Assembly: GCF_003259525.1 (NCBI RefSeq) | Contig: NZ_QLLO01000001.1 | Location: 434,001-498,000 of the forward strand | Length of the DNA stretch: 64,000 nucleotides | Direction of reading: 5' to 3' | Origin: Olleya aquimaris | GTDB taxonomy: Bacteria > Bacteroidota > Bacteroidia > Flavobacteriales > Flavobacteriaceae | Shown: positions 34,127-42,345 of the stretch, one piece after another | How the letters are laid out: the number at the start of each line of letters is the position of its first letter | Position numbering within the stretch: the stretch's first letter is position 1 | The notes under the pieces: generated by a model | What the model was told of the DNA's origin: nothing | Databases searched by the model: none | What the model saw: only the letters and a program-made list of their open reading frames with translations | Translations under genes and position numbers: made by a program

Positions 34127-34188
34127 TCTACAAATTTAGAACGTTCTCTACAAATGTAGAATAAAAATATCAATTCTACAAATGTAGA
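34127..34188 (-). promoter_or_regulatory. BlaI-type operators overlapping the promoter
   Basis: Two identical sites, TCTACAAATGTAGA at 34147-34160 and 34175-34188, have perfect TCTACA/TGTAGA arms and contain the TACAnnTGTA core of BlaI/MecI operators. A third site with one change (TCTACAAATTTAGA) is at 34127-34140, touching the start codon. On the minus strand the distal operator supplies TTTG, a 20-base spacer follows, and the proximal operator supplies TACATTTG, which fits the -33 and -7 boxes. Repressor binding would therefore block the promoter directly. Confidence 0.85.
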
Positions 34189-34199
34189 GTAGTATTTTA

Positions 34200-34229
34200 T
34201 AAAAAAACCGCTCTTTTATGAGCGGTTTT
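34200..34229 (-). terminator. Terminator after the M20 dipeptidase gene
   Basis: AAAACCGCTC and GAGCGGTTTT form a 10-bp stem with a 6-nt loop. A-runs on one side and T-runs on the other give a T-tract on the minus strand. Confidence 0.88.
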
Positions 34230-34233
34230 AATA

Positions 34234-35619
34234 TTAAGATAATTCTGTAAAGTACTTATAAAAATAAGGAATGGTCTCGATACCTTTTAAATAATTCCAA
34301 ATACCAAAATGTTCGTTAGGACTGTGTATAGCGTCACTATCTAAACCAAAGCCCATTAAAATAGTTTTACTTTTTAATTCTTGTTCAAACAAAGATACAA
34401 TTGGGATACTTCCACCACTACGTTGTGGTATTGGTGTTTTTCCAAAGGTTTGCTCATACGCTTTACTGGCTGCTTGATAACCAATACTATCGATAGGTGT
34501 TACGTAGCCTTGTCCACCATGATGAGGTGTTACTTTTACAGTAACCCCTTTTGGTGCAATACTTTCAAAATGGTTTTTAAATAAAGTTGTTATGTTCTCC
34601 CAATCTTGATTTGGGACTAATCGCATGGATATTTTTGCATAAGCTTTACTAGCAATTACGGTTTTTGCTCCTTCACCAGTATAACCTCCCCAAATACCGT
34701 TAACATCTAAAGTGGGTCTAATACTGTTACGCTCGTTTGTAGTATATCCTTTTTCGCCATATACAGCATCAATATCTAATGCTTCCTTATACGATTCTAA
34801 AGAAAAAGGTGCTTTTGCCATTTGTGCACGTTCGTCTTGACTTAATTCTTCAACATTATCATAAAAACCTGGGATAGTTATATGATTATTCTCGTCATGA
34901 AGCGAGGCGATCATTTTAGCTAAAACATTTATTGGGTTTGCGACAGCTCCACCATATAAACCAGAATGTAAATCACGATTTGGACCAGTAACTTCAACTT
35001 CTACATAACTTAAACCTCTTAATCCAGTAGTAATTGATGGTACATCTTTAGCAATCATTCCTGTGTCAGAAATTAAGATAACATCATTTGCTAGCTTCTC
35101 TTGATTTTGTTTAACAAATTTACCAAGGTTAACACTTCCTACTTCTTCTTCACCTTCAATCATAAACTTAACATTACAAGGAAGTTCACCATGCTTAGTC
35201 ATGTATTCTAAAGCTTTAACGTGCATGTACATTTGTCCTTTGTCGTCACAAGCTCCACGTGCAAAAATTGCACCTTCTGGATGTAATTTGGTTTCCTTAA
35301 TTACAGGCTCAAAAGGCGGAGAAGTCCATAAATCTAATGGATCTGGTGGTTGTACATCATAATGTCCATACACTAAAACGGTTGGTAGGTTTTTATCTAT
35401 TATTTTATGTGCATAGATTATGGGATATCCATCAGTTTCACATATTTCAACCACATCGCAGCCTGCTTTGGTTAAGCTTTTTGCAACTGCATCTGCTGTT
35501 TTAATCGTGTCGTTTTTGTATGCAGAATCCGCACTAATTGATGGAATTTTAAGTAATTCTATAAGTTCGTCAATAAATCGTTGTTTGTTATCTTGAACGT
35601 AAGATGTTATGTTTTTCAT
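34234..35619 (-). CDS. M20 family dipeptidase
   Basis: A 461-residue M20 zinc peptidase of the carnosinase/CNDP-like type. Visible metal-site motifs are VYGHYDVQPPDP (His-x-Asp), FARGACDDKGQ, EGEEEVGS (catalytic and ligand Glu), ISDTGM and the C-terminal DSDAIHSPNEHFG with the final His. The lid domain holds GPNRDLHSGLYGG. No signal peptide is present, so it is a cytoplasmic dipeptidase. It is a single gene ending at a terminator. Confidence 0.92.
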   Translation of the reverse strand: MKNITSYVQDNKQRFIDELIELLKIPSISADSAYKNDTIKTADAVAKSLTKAGCDVVEICETDGYPIIYAHKIIDKNLPTVLVYGHYDVQPPDPLDLWTSPPFEPVIKETKLHPEGAIFARGACDDKGQMYMHVKALEYMTKHGELPCNVKFMIEGEEEVGSVNLGKFVKQNQEKLANDVILISDTGMIAKDVPSITTGLRGLSYVEVEVTGPNRDLHSGLYGGAVANPINVLAKMIASLHDENNHITIPGFYDNVEELSQDERAQMAKAPFSLESYKEALDIDAVYGEKGYTTNERNSIRPTLDVNGIWGGYTGEGAKTVIASKAYAKISMRLVPNQDWENITTLFKNHFESIAPKGVTVKVTPHHGGQGYVTPIDSIGYQAASKAYEQTFGKTPIPQRSGGSIPIVSLFEQELKSKTILMGFGLDSDAIHSPNEHFGIWNYLKGIETIPYFYKYFTELS

Positions 35620-35698
35620 TTAAAAATTGAGTTTATGTAAAAGTACAAAAACCTAAATTATTTTGTTTATGGTTATTATGAATATTCAAACTATTGTT

Positions 35699-35706
35699 TA
35701 TATTTG
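35699..35706 (+). promoter_or_regulatory. -7 box of the tRNA-Leu promoter
   Basis: TATATTTG matches the Bacteroidetes -7 consensus, 36 bases before the tRNA. The -33 box is weak (TATG at 18 bases). Confidence 0.55.
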
Positions 35707-35742
35707 CATCCCACTTTGATATGCTATCAAATAAGTGAAGTT

Positions 35743-35824
35743 GCAGGCGTGGTGGAATTGGTAGACACGCTAGACTTAGGATCTAGTGCCGCAAGGTGTG
35801 AGAGTTCGAGTCTCTCCGCCTGTA
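35743..35824 (+). tRNA. tRNA-Leu (anticodon TAG)
   Basis: An 82-nt class II tRNA. The acceptor stem is GCAGGCG with CGCCTGT (G-U at the end pair), followed by discriminator A35824, as needed for leucine. The D-loop has AATTGGTAGAC. The anticodon loop CTTAGGA carries TAG at 35777-35779. A short variable arm (TGCCGCAAGGTG) and the T-arm GAGAGTTCGAGTCTCTC follow. CCA is not encoded. Its last 17 bases are repeated 115 bases downstream. Confidence 0.97.
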
Positions 35825-36014
35825 CAAGAATTAAAAGCTTCTTTTAACTAAGGAGCTTTTTTTTATGCCAAATTTTGAATTTTAGTTTGAGACGAGAAGT
35901 TTATCCTGAGCGCAGTCGAAGGGAGTCTCTCCGCCTGTACAAGAATTAAAAGCTTCTTTTAACTAAGGAGCTTTTTTTTATGCCAAATTTTGAATTTTAG
36001 TTTGAGATGAGAAG
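35808..36014. repeat. 92-bp direct repeat copying the tRNA-Leu 3' end and terminator
   Basis: Bases 35808-35899 recur at 35923-36014 (offset 115) with mismatches only at the far end, such as 35893 C against 36008 T. Each copy contains the last 17 bases of tRNA-Leu, an intrinsic terminator hairpin and an AT-rich stretch. The 23 bases between them hold a REP-like sequence (CCTGAGCGCAGTCGAAGG). Confidence 0.93.
35833..35864 (+). terminator. Terminator after tRNA-Leu
   Basis: AAAAGCTTCTT pairs with AAGGAGCTTTT (one G-U pair) and is followed by T residues. An identical copy is at 35948-35979 within the direct repeat. Confidence 0.85.
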
Positions 36015-36046
36015 CTTTATTAGAATAATTCTTTCTTCTATAAAAG

Positions 36047-36077
36047 AAAAAAGCTTCAGTTTAACTGAAGCTTTTTT
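36047..36077 (-). terminator. Terminator after the susCDE-GH13 operon
   Basis: AAAAAAGCTTCAGT (36047-36060) pairs with ACTGAAGCTTTTTT (36064-36077) around a 3-nt loop, 6 bases past the GH13 stop codon. The symmetry allows action on both strands. Confidence 0.9.
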
Positions 36078-36082
36078 AACAT

Positions 36083-39016
36083 TTATAATTTAATTAATTT
36101 GGATGTTTTGGTTTGTCCTAAATCATCTTCAAGTTTAATTAAATAAAGACCTTCTGAAAGACTTTCGATATTAAACTGATGACCTGCTTCAAAATCTCCT
36201 TTATATTCTGTTATTAACTTACCTGAAACGTCAATTATTTGTACATGTTTCATTTTAGTAGTTAAAGAAAACGAAGTTGACGCTGGATTTGGATGTAATT
36301 TAAAACCTTGAACGACATCAAATTCTTCATTACTTAAACTTTGTGGTACAGCGTTACCATAGATTCTAAATTCACCAGGAGGAATACTAATCTGTGCTGA
36401 AGTACTAGATACATTAATTGATGTACTATTAGTTTCGTCCATTAAATCGTACCAAGTTCCTGTATAAGGAAAGTCTGGTGTGATGTTTTGTGTTACCACA
36501 TCAAAATTAGCTAGGATTACTACATTACGTAATTCGTTTGCTGGAATTGTATTATCAAAAATGTAAATTCTAGGAGTTAACGTATCTACATTTGGATTGG
36601 TACTATTGTTAATTACATAGTCACCTTCAAAAACAGGTTCGTTAATTTTTAAATCGTTAAGTCTAGACCAGTCATTATAAACTTGACTTCTGTTAACATC
36701 TGTCAGCCAACTATTATCCCATTGTGGTTGTGGTTTGGTGTCTAACTTACAATCGCCATCTGCACCACCAGGTTCGTTAACAGTTCCATTATTACAAGTA
36801 AAAATGGAATTTTCCATACCTAATTCTCCAAAATGCCAAATCATTTTAGGACCTGGAATAGTTAAAGAAACTGCTCCCATTGGAGACATTCTTTTAATAG
36901 CAGTATTTAAATTGGTGACATCATGTGATGTGTTTGTACTGTTACCAAATTGAAGATTTCTGTACATTAAACGTTCTTCATCATGACTTTCTGGGTATCC
37001 AACTAATCTTGGAGCAATAAAACTTCTGCTGTTGTGTCCCATTCCGTTAATATTACTTCCTGAAGCATAACCCATTGTTAATTGGTTGTAAGGGTCTGTC
37101 ATTTTTCCCCAAAGCATGATACCTTTTCCTTCACCAACTCTATAATCTGCCCATTCTTTTTCTTCTTGATTACCTCCTAAATGCTCAAAAATTACATAGT
37201 GGTCTGGGTCTAAACTCCAAGAGTAATCTGCATATGCTTTTAATATATTTACACGATCTGATTGGTAGCTATTGGTAGCTGCGTCACCAGTTTCTGCTTT
37301 TTGGGTAAATCCTTTGGTTAAATCCCAACGGAATCCATCAATTTTAAACTCTTCAATCCAATGTTTTATAACACGCTCTACGTAGTAATTAGTAATTGGG
37401 TTTGTTGTAGTGGCTTCAGGTGTTGGTGCATCATATTGTTCTGTATGATTAAAATCTGAACCAACGCTATAACTGTGTTGTGCAACTTCGTTAAAATAAG
37501 GGTTTTCGCTACTTGGTTCTCCCCAACCATCACCATCAGGATCATTCATCCACATGCGTACCATTGGGTTTCTACCGAAAGCATGGTTTAAAGCAACATC
37601 CAATATAACAGCTATACCGTTTTGGTGACATAGGTCAACAAATTCTTTAAACTTATCTTCGGTACCATAATATTTATCTAAAGCCATATGAAAAGAGGTG
37701 TTGTAACCCCAACTTTCATTACCTTCAAATTCCATAATTGGCATCAATTGTATAGCATTAACATTTAGATTTTTAAAGTAATCTATACGATCTATTAAAT
37801 GTTGAAAGTTTCTTCCACCATCTGTGTTTTTATCAAAATCTCTAATTAATACTTCGTAAATAACTAAATCTTCTTTTTTAGGTTTTTGGAAGTTAGTTAC
37901 TTGCCAGTTATACGGTGTTTGACCCGTTTGTAAAACGGTAACTTCTCTTTCCTGTCCTGCTGGATATGTTGGTAAATTAGGATATGAAGACGCAGGTATC
38001 CATGGATCATCAAAAGGAGATAATACTAAAGTTGAAAATGGATCTGCAACTTTAACAACACGAGGTGAGTCTGTAACAGGAGATTGTGCTCCAACCCAAT
38101 ATTGATAAGTTTCTATTTGTCCTGGAGTTAAACCTGTAACTTCAACCCAAAATTTTCCAGAAGTTGGATCCTTTTTCATGGCATGACTTGCTGTAGGCGT
38201 CCAGTTATTAAAACTTCCTGCTACATAAACATAATCTTTATAAGGTGCCTCTAACACTAATGTTGCAGAAGTATTACTAGTGTAGTTAATACCATTTTCC
38301 ATGTTTGCAGGCATAGCTGCTGTTTGGGTGTCATTAACTAGAATAGTGAATTTTTTTGTAACCATAGAACCACCTTGAGTGACTTCTAATTCGCAATACT
38401 TGTTTTCTGTAATGTTTGGAAAGAAATAGCTATAAAAAGTAGTAGTAGATGTGTTAACTACAGAACCATTAGCTTTTAACACATAAGTAGCATTACCATT
38501 TGTGTTTTGAGCTAGAATTTGAGTTCCAGAATTATTATTTACTCCAATAGTTCCATTAGACTCAGGGTTAATCATTGTTACTTGAAAAGCACCAACATTA
38601 AATACAAAGTTTTGACATCCACCATTATCAAGTTTTAATTCTTGAGTACCATCTGGATTTCTAAAAACCATTCCCATTTTAGTCACATTAGCTTCTTCAG
38701 CTGCTGTTAGGTTAAAGTAGGTGTTTGGTGTAAAGGTGATACTCCATGTACCATCTCCGTTATTAGTCATTTCACCAATACCATCATCTTGTCCCCAATT
38801 TCCAACGACTTTTATACCATATTCATTAGTGTCGTCTCCAACACCTAAATGTGCATAAACTTTTGTAGGGTTTACAATGCTATTACATGTTGTTGCAGTT
38901 ACGTCTACAGTAATTGTAACAGGTTGATCAATTAAAATTGGATCTGGATTAGTTGTTACTTGAGACAACCCAATTAAAGGCAGTAACAAGCATAAGCTGA
39001 GTAAAAATCTTTTCAT
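36083..39016 (-). CDS. Secreted GH13 alpha-amylase family enzyme with T9SS sorting domain
   Basis: A 977-residue exported amylase. The signal peptide ends near LIGLSQ. Two immunoglobulin-like domains follow (residues ~20-140 and ~145-230), then a CBM48-like domain at ~250-325 (YVYVAGSFNNWTP) and a GH13 catalytic barrel from ~380. Key residues are LDVALNH (472-478), nucleophile Asp565 in GFRWDLTK, acid Glu611 in FEHLGG and His678-Asp679 in ESHDE. Residues ~903-977 form a type IX sorting domain (LHPNPASTSFSL, then EGLYLIKLED). It should cleave starch or glycogen outside the cell. It is the last gene of the susC operon. Confidence 0.93.
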   Translation of the reverse strand: MKRFLLSLCLLLPLIGLSQVTTNPDPILIDQPVTITVDVTATTCNSIVNPTKVYAHLGVGDDTNEYGIKVVGNWGQDDGIGEMTNNGDGTWSITFTPNTYFNLTAAEEANVTKMGMVFRNPDGTQELKLDNGGCQNFVFNVGAFQVTMINPESNGTIGVNNNSGTQILAQNTNGNATYVLKANGSVVNTSTTTFYSYFFPNITENKYCELEVTQGGSMVTKKFTILVNDTQTAAMPANMENGINYTSNTSATLVLEAPYKDYVYVAGSFNNWTPTASHAMKKDPTSGKFWVEVTGLTPGQIETYQYWVGAQSPVTDSPRVVKVADPFSTLVLSPFDDPWIPASSYPNLPTYPAGQEREVTVLQTGQTPYNWQVTNFQKPKKEDLVIYEVLIRDFDKNTDGGRNFQHLIDRIDYFKNLNVNAIQLMPIMEFEGNESWGYNTSFHMALDKYYGTEDKFKEFVDLCHQNGIAVILDVALNHAFGRNPMVRMWMNDPDGDGWGEPSSENPYFNEVAQHSYSVGSDFNHTEQYDAPTPEATTTNPITNYYVERVIKHWIEEFKIDGFRWDLTKGFTQKAETGDAATNSYQSDRVNILKAYADYSWSLDPDHYVIFEHLGGNQEEKEWADYRVGEGKGIMLWGKMTDPYNQLTMGYASGSNINGMGHNSRSFIAPRLVGYPESHDEERLMYRNLQFGNSTNTSHDVTNLNTAIKRMSPMGAVSLTIPGPKMIWHFGELGMENSIFTCNNGTVNEPGGADGDCKLDTKPQPQWDNSWLTDVNRSQVYNDWSRLNDLKINEPVFEGDYVINNSTNPNVDTLTPRIYIFDNTIPANELRNVVILANFDVVTQNITPDFPYTGTWYDLMDETNSTSINVSSTSAQISIPPGEFRIYGNAVPQSLSNEEFDVVQGFKLHPNPASTSFSLTTKMKHVQIIDVSGKLITEYKGDFEAGHQFNIESLSEGLYLIKLEDDLGQTKTSKLIKL

Positions 39017-39033
39017 TTTTATTTTTTTAAATA

Positions 39034-39071
39034 AAAAGTCTGCACATGAAGTATCATAAATGCAGACTTTT
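39034..39071 (-). terminator. Hairpin between susE-like and GH13 genes (attenuator or mRNA-processing site)
   Basis: AAAAGTCTGCA (39034-39044) pairs with TGCAGACTTTT (39061-39071), an 11-bp stem with a 16-nt loop, inside the 74-base gap between the two operon genes. On the minus strand it is followed by TATTTAAAA, a poor T-tract, so partial termination or 3'-end protection of the susCDE message is likely. Confidence 0.6.
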
Positions 39072-39090
39072 AAATTATTTCAATAATTTA

Positions 39091-40431
39091 TTATTGCCAC
39101 TCGTTTAGTGAAATCATAGGTGAAGCCCCAGAGAAATCAAAAACAATATTATAGGTGCCAGCTGTAACTGGTATGTTAGCACCATTTTGCTCCATGATTC
39201 CGTCATTACCATCATCTCCATAATTAAGTCCCCAAGCATCATTCTGGCGTACTTTAATTTCACCGTTAGTTAATGTCACACCATTGATGTAATAAAATCC
39301 TTCATTAATACCAAAATCTGGTAAAAACTTAAGGTTTGGTCCATCCCATCCGTTTGGTGCAGCATCTCCTACTAATCCCCAAACATCTGTAGCTTCTAAT
39401 TCATAAGTCTGTGTGTTAAGGTCTAGCGTAACAATATAATGTCCAGCAGATACTGGGATATTAGCTCCACCACCTTCTAGGGTTCCATCAAGGCCATCAT
39501 CTCCAAAGTTTACTCCCCAATCGTTATTAAATCTAAATTTCATTTCGCCATCAGTAAGTGTTACTGCTGCTTTAAAATTATCTTGGTAAGAGTTATATGT
39601 TAATGGTGTATCTGGACCGTTCCATCCATTTGGTGTTCCATCTCCAACAAGTCCCCATGAAAACGGTTCCATTGTGTAGCTTAATGGTGTTGCAGAATCG
39701 TCAGTCATTACTGTAATTTTATAACTACCAGCAGTAACTGCAATGTTAGCCCCATTTGCTTCTAATGTACCATCATTACCATCGTCACCAAAGTTTTCTG
39801 TCCAAAGGTTATCTTTTCTAAATTTAATTTCACCAGTTCTTAATGTTGCATAAGCAACATACTGGTTAGTCGTACTAGTTGTATAAAATGGAATGTCTAA
39901 AATTGGTCTATCTGAACCAGCATCCCATCCTCCAGGAGTACCACTACCTACAACACCAAGGTTTGTAGATAAATCTAATAAAGATGAATACGCAGTAATG
40001 TTAATAGTTTTAGCATCAGAATACATAACTGTATTTGGGCTAAGTGTTGTTTGGATTCTAAAATCAATATCTGTAGCAGTATTAGGAACAATCCCAAGAG
40101 ATAAAAGTTTAGCGTTTAACTCTTGTCCTAATAATACTTTTGATAAATCTGATCCTGCAGAAATAGACTGAGGTGCACTAAAGTCACCTCCAGTAAAATC
40201 TATTTGTATTTTATAATTTGCTGCAGCATCAAATCCGTAATCTGGATCTGTCCAGCTTAATGTAAGTACTTCTGTGTCTGCTAGCTCTTCTGTTAAAACA
40301 AGTGTTTGATTAGACACACTTAAAACAGTATTAGCATCTGCATTTAAAGTTACTAATTCTTTGTCATCACAACTTACAAGGACTAATAAAAGTCCTAATA
40401 AGTAGATAGAATTATTAATTAATTTTTTCAT
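39091..40431 (-). CDS. SusE/SusF-like surface starch-binding lipoprotein
   Basis: The 446-residue protein has a lipobox (LVSC, Cys21) and an N-terminal SusE-type Ig-like domain (residues ~25-150; LTLSWTDPDYGFD). Three tandem modules of about 90 residues follow, from ~158, 259 and 351. Each begins GLVGDGTPNGW or a close variant and contains G-E-x-K-F/V-R, a Trp, NFGDDGNDGTLE and NIPVTAGTY. These are SusF/SusE carbohydrate modules that bind maltodextrin helices with aromatic residues. It should sit on the cell surface beside SusCD. It starts 12 bases after susD. Confidence 0.9.
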   Translation of the reverse strand: MKKLINNSIYLLGLLLVLVSCDDKELVTLNADANTVLSVSNQTLVLTEELADTEVLTLSWTDPDYGFDAAANYKIQIDFTGGDFSAPQSISAGSDLSKVLLGQELNAKLLSLGIVPNTATDIDFRIQTTLSPNTVMYSDAKTINITAYSSLLDLSTNLGVVGSGTPGGWDAGSDRPILDIPFYTTSTTNQYVAYATLRTGEIKFRKDNLWTENFGDDGNDGTLEANGANIAVTAGSYKITVMTDDSATPLSYTMEPFSWGLVGDGTPNGWNGPDTPLTYNSYQDNFKAAVTLTDGEMKFRFNNDWGVNFGDDGLDGTLEGGGANIPVSAGHYIVTLDLNTQTYELEATDVWGLVGDAAPNGWDGPNLKFLPDFGINEGFYYINGVTLTNGEIKVRQNDAWGLNYGDDGNDGIMEQNGANIPVTAGTYNIVFDFSGASPMISLNEWQ

Positions 40432-40443
40432 TGTAATAAGTTA

Positions 40444-42330
40444 TTAATACCCTTCGTTTTGAGAAAGGTTTGGGTTAACTGTAATAATACTAGTTGGTAA
40501 TGGAAATATATTTCTGAAACTTGCTACAGATGTACCTGCTGGCTCATTTCCTTTAAATGGCCATAAGTAAGCACTAGTTGTAAAATAATCGTAACGAATT
40601 AAATCTGTACGTCTTTGTCCTTCCCAATACAATTCTTTAGATCTTTCGTCAATTATAAAATCTAATGTAATGTCTCCACTTGTAATATTGGCAGAAGTCC
40701 CACCAGTAGCTCTTTCTAGTAATTCATTAATCTTTGTTGCAGCTAAATTTAAATCACCTCCGCCACCTCTTACTGTAGCTTCTGCATAGTTTAAATAAAT
40801 TTCTGCTAAACGGATTAAAGGTAAGTCTGTGTCAACAAAATCTCCAGCTGAATCGCTTCCTTGCATCCCGTTGCTGTCAATATTCTTAAATTTAGTTACT
40901 GCATATCCATTTTCAAAAGGAGGAATACTTTCAATCTCTAAGTTTTGTCCATCTGAATAAAACATCCCTCTACTGTCTGCAGAAAAAGGAGTAATACTGT
41001 AGGTTAATGCATTTAAATCTAAAGTAATATAGTACGTTCCAGCTGTCACAGGAATATTATCTCCTCCAGGTTCTAATGTACCATCATTACCATTATCTCC
41101 ATAGTTATTTCCCCAATCTTCATTGAATCTAAATTTTAAGAAACCATCTGTTAAGTCAGCGTAAAGTGCATATTGGTTACTTGCAGTTTGAAACATTTCT
41201 GTATCAGGTCCTCCCCATCCATTTGGTGTACCATCTCCTACAATTCCCCAATCAGATTGAGTTCCTAAAGCATTGTTTAACTCATTAATATCTGTTGCAA
41301 ATTTTTCAACTAAATTTTTAGTGGTTCTTAGGCCTCCCCAACCACCATTAACACCAAATTCTGTAGCATTCATAGATCCACCAATTGCAGCATGTACTAA
41401 AAATGTTGTACCACCATAAGTTTGAGATCTAAGACCATCAAAATTTAAAGCAAAAATAAATTCGTTTTGAGCGCCATTTGTGTCGTTATCTGCTAGGAAT
41501 AATTCGTCATAAGCAGTACCGTTTCCATTTGCGTCATTCATGTTAATGCTATAAGTAGAGTTCATTACATTACTAGAATACGTTACACAATCTGTGTAAC
41601 GAGGTGTACCTGTCCAAACTTCTGCATTTAAGTATAATTTAGATAATAATGCCCAAGCAGCAACTTGGTCTACACGACCATATTCATTAGAACCACTTGG
41701 TTTTAAATCGTTTTGAATGGCTAACAATTCTGACTCAACAAAATTAAATAATTCTGTTCTTGAGGCTTGAGTAGGTAATTCTGTTGTTACTTCTGTTACT
41801 AAAGGTACTCTACCATACAGATCCATTAAATTGTAATAGGCATATGCACGTAAAAATCTAGCTTCTGCAATATAAAATTGTACTTCTGCTTCAGATAAAG
41901 CACTAGCATTTTCTATAAAAGAATTACAAAAAGATACTTCTTGTGCTAATCTATAATACATTGCTTCGGTAAAGTCATTGCTTCCTGACCAGTATTGTCC
42001 ATGTAAATCAGGTAAACCTGCATCTCCCCATCCTACAACCGCATGATCTGTAGTTAACTCGTTTAAGTTAAATAACATACGTGAAAATTGAGAAAACCCT
42101 TCGTCAATATCTGCTATATCTGCCTGACCTGCTGGACCTTGTTGTCCTGTTAGTGCTAAACTTGCATACAATTTTGCAAGTGCACCTTTAGCCTCGGTAG
42201 CATTGGCAAACACATCTTCTTCTGTAAAACTATCTGGATCAATCGGTGATTGATTTAAATCGTCATGACATGATACTAATCCTAAAAACAGTACCATGAT
42301 TGCAATTAAATGTTTGAGTTCTTTTTTCAT
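40444..42330 (-). CDS. SusD/RagB-family outer-membrane protein with an inserted SusE/F-type module
   Basis: A 628-residue SusD lipoprotein (lipobox LVSC, Cys21) that caps the SusC channel and binds glycan. The SusD parts are clear: SPIDPDSFTEEDVFAN, YYRLAQEVSFCNSFIENA, EARFLRAYAYYNLMDLYGRVPLVTE, RLAEIYLNYAEA and the C-terminal DERSKELYWEGQRRTDLIRY. Residues ~361-450 interrupt it with a whole module, WGIVGDGTPNGWGGPDT to DLNALTYSITP, nearly the same as the repeats of the next gene. SusD is usually ~500-550 residues, so the extra length is this module. It lies 15 bases after susC. Confidence 0.93.
   Translation of the reverse strand: MKKELKHLIAIMVLFLGLVSCHDDLNQSPIDPDSFTEEDVFANATEAKGALAKLYASLALTGQQGPAGQADIADIDEGFSQFSRMLFNLNELTTDHAVVGWGDAGLPDLHGQYWSGSNDFTEAMYYRLAQEVSFCNSFIENASALSEAEVQFYIAEARFLRAYAYYNLMDLYGRVPLVTEVTTELPTQASRTELFNFVESELLAIQNDLKPSGSNEYGRVDQVAAWALLSKLYLNAEVWTGTPRYTDCVTYSSNVMNSTYSINMNDANGNGTAYDELFLADNDTNGAQNEFIFALNFDGLRSQTYGGTTFLVHAAIGGSMNATEFGVNGGWGGLRTTKNLVEKFATDINELNNALGTQSDWGIVGDGTPNGWGGPDTEMFQTASNQYALYADLTDGFLKFRFNEDWGNNYGDNGNDGTLEPGGDNIPVTAGTYYITLDLNALTYSITPFSADSRGMFYSDGQNLEIESIPPFENGYAVTKFKNIDSNGMQGSDSAGDFVDTDLPLIRLAEIYLNYAEATVRGGGGDLNLAATKINELLERATGGTSANITSGDITLDFIIDERSKELYWEGQRRTDLIRYDYFTTSAYLWPFKGNEPAGTSVASFRNIFPLPTSIITVNPNLSQNEGY
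40981..41250 (-). other. SusE/F-type module inside SusD (domain insertion)
   Basis: This segment codes for residues 361-450 of the SusD protein. It shares GDGTPNGW, LTDG, KFRFN-DWG, GD-G-DGTLE and AGTYYITLDLN with the middle module of the SusE-like protein (259-347). The SusD fold resumes at DSRGMFYSDGQ. Confidence 0.85.
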
Positions 42331-42345
42331 TTTTCTTTTTTTTAA

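Noticed and set aside
34126-34173. Longer start of the BlaI-type repressor
   Set aside because: This segment carries operator sites and the predicted transcription start, so it cannot be coding in the main transcript.
35743-36014. Genomic island inserted at tRNA-Leu
   Set aside because: Only 23 bases lie between the two copies of the tRNA end, and no integrase gene is present in the window. Kept only as a possible scar.
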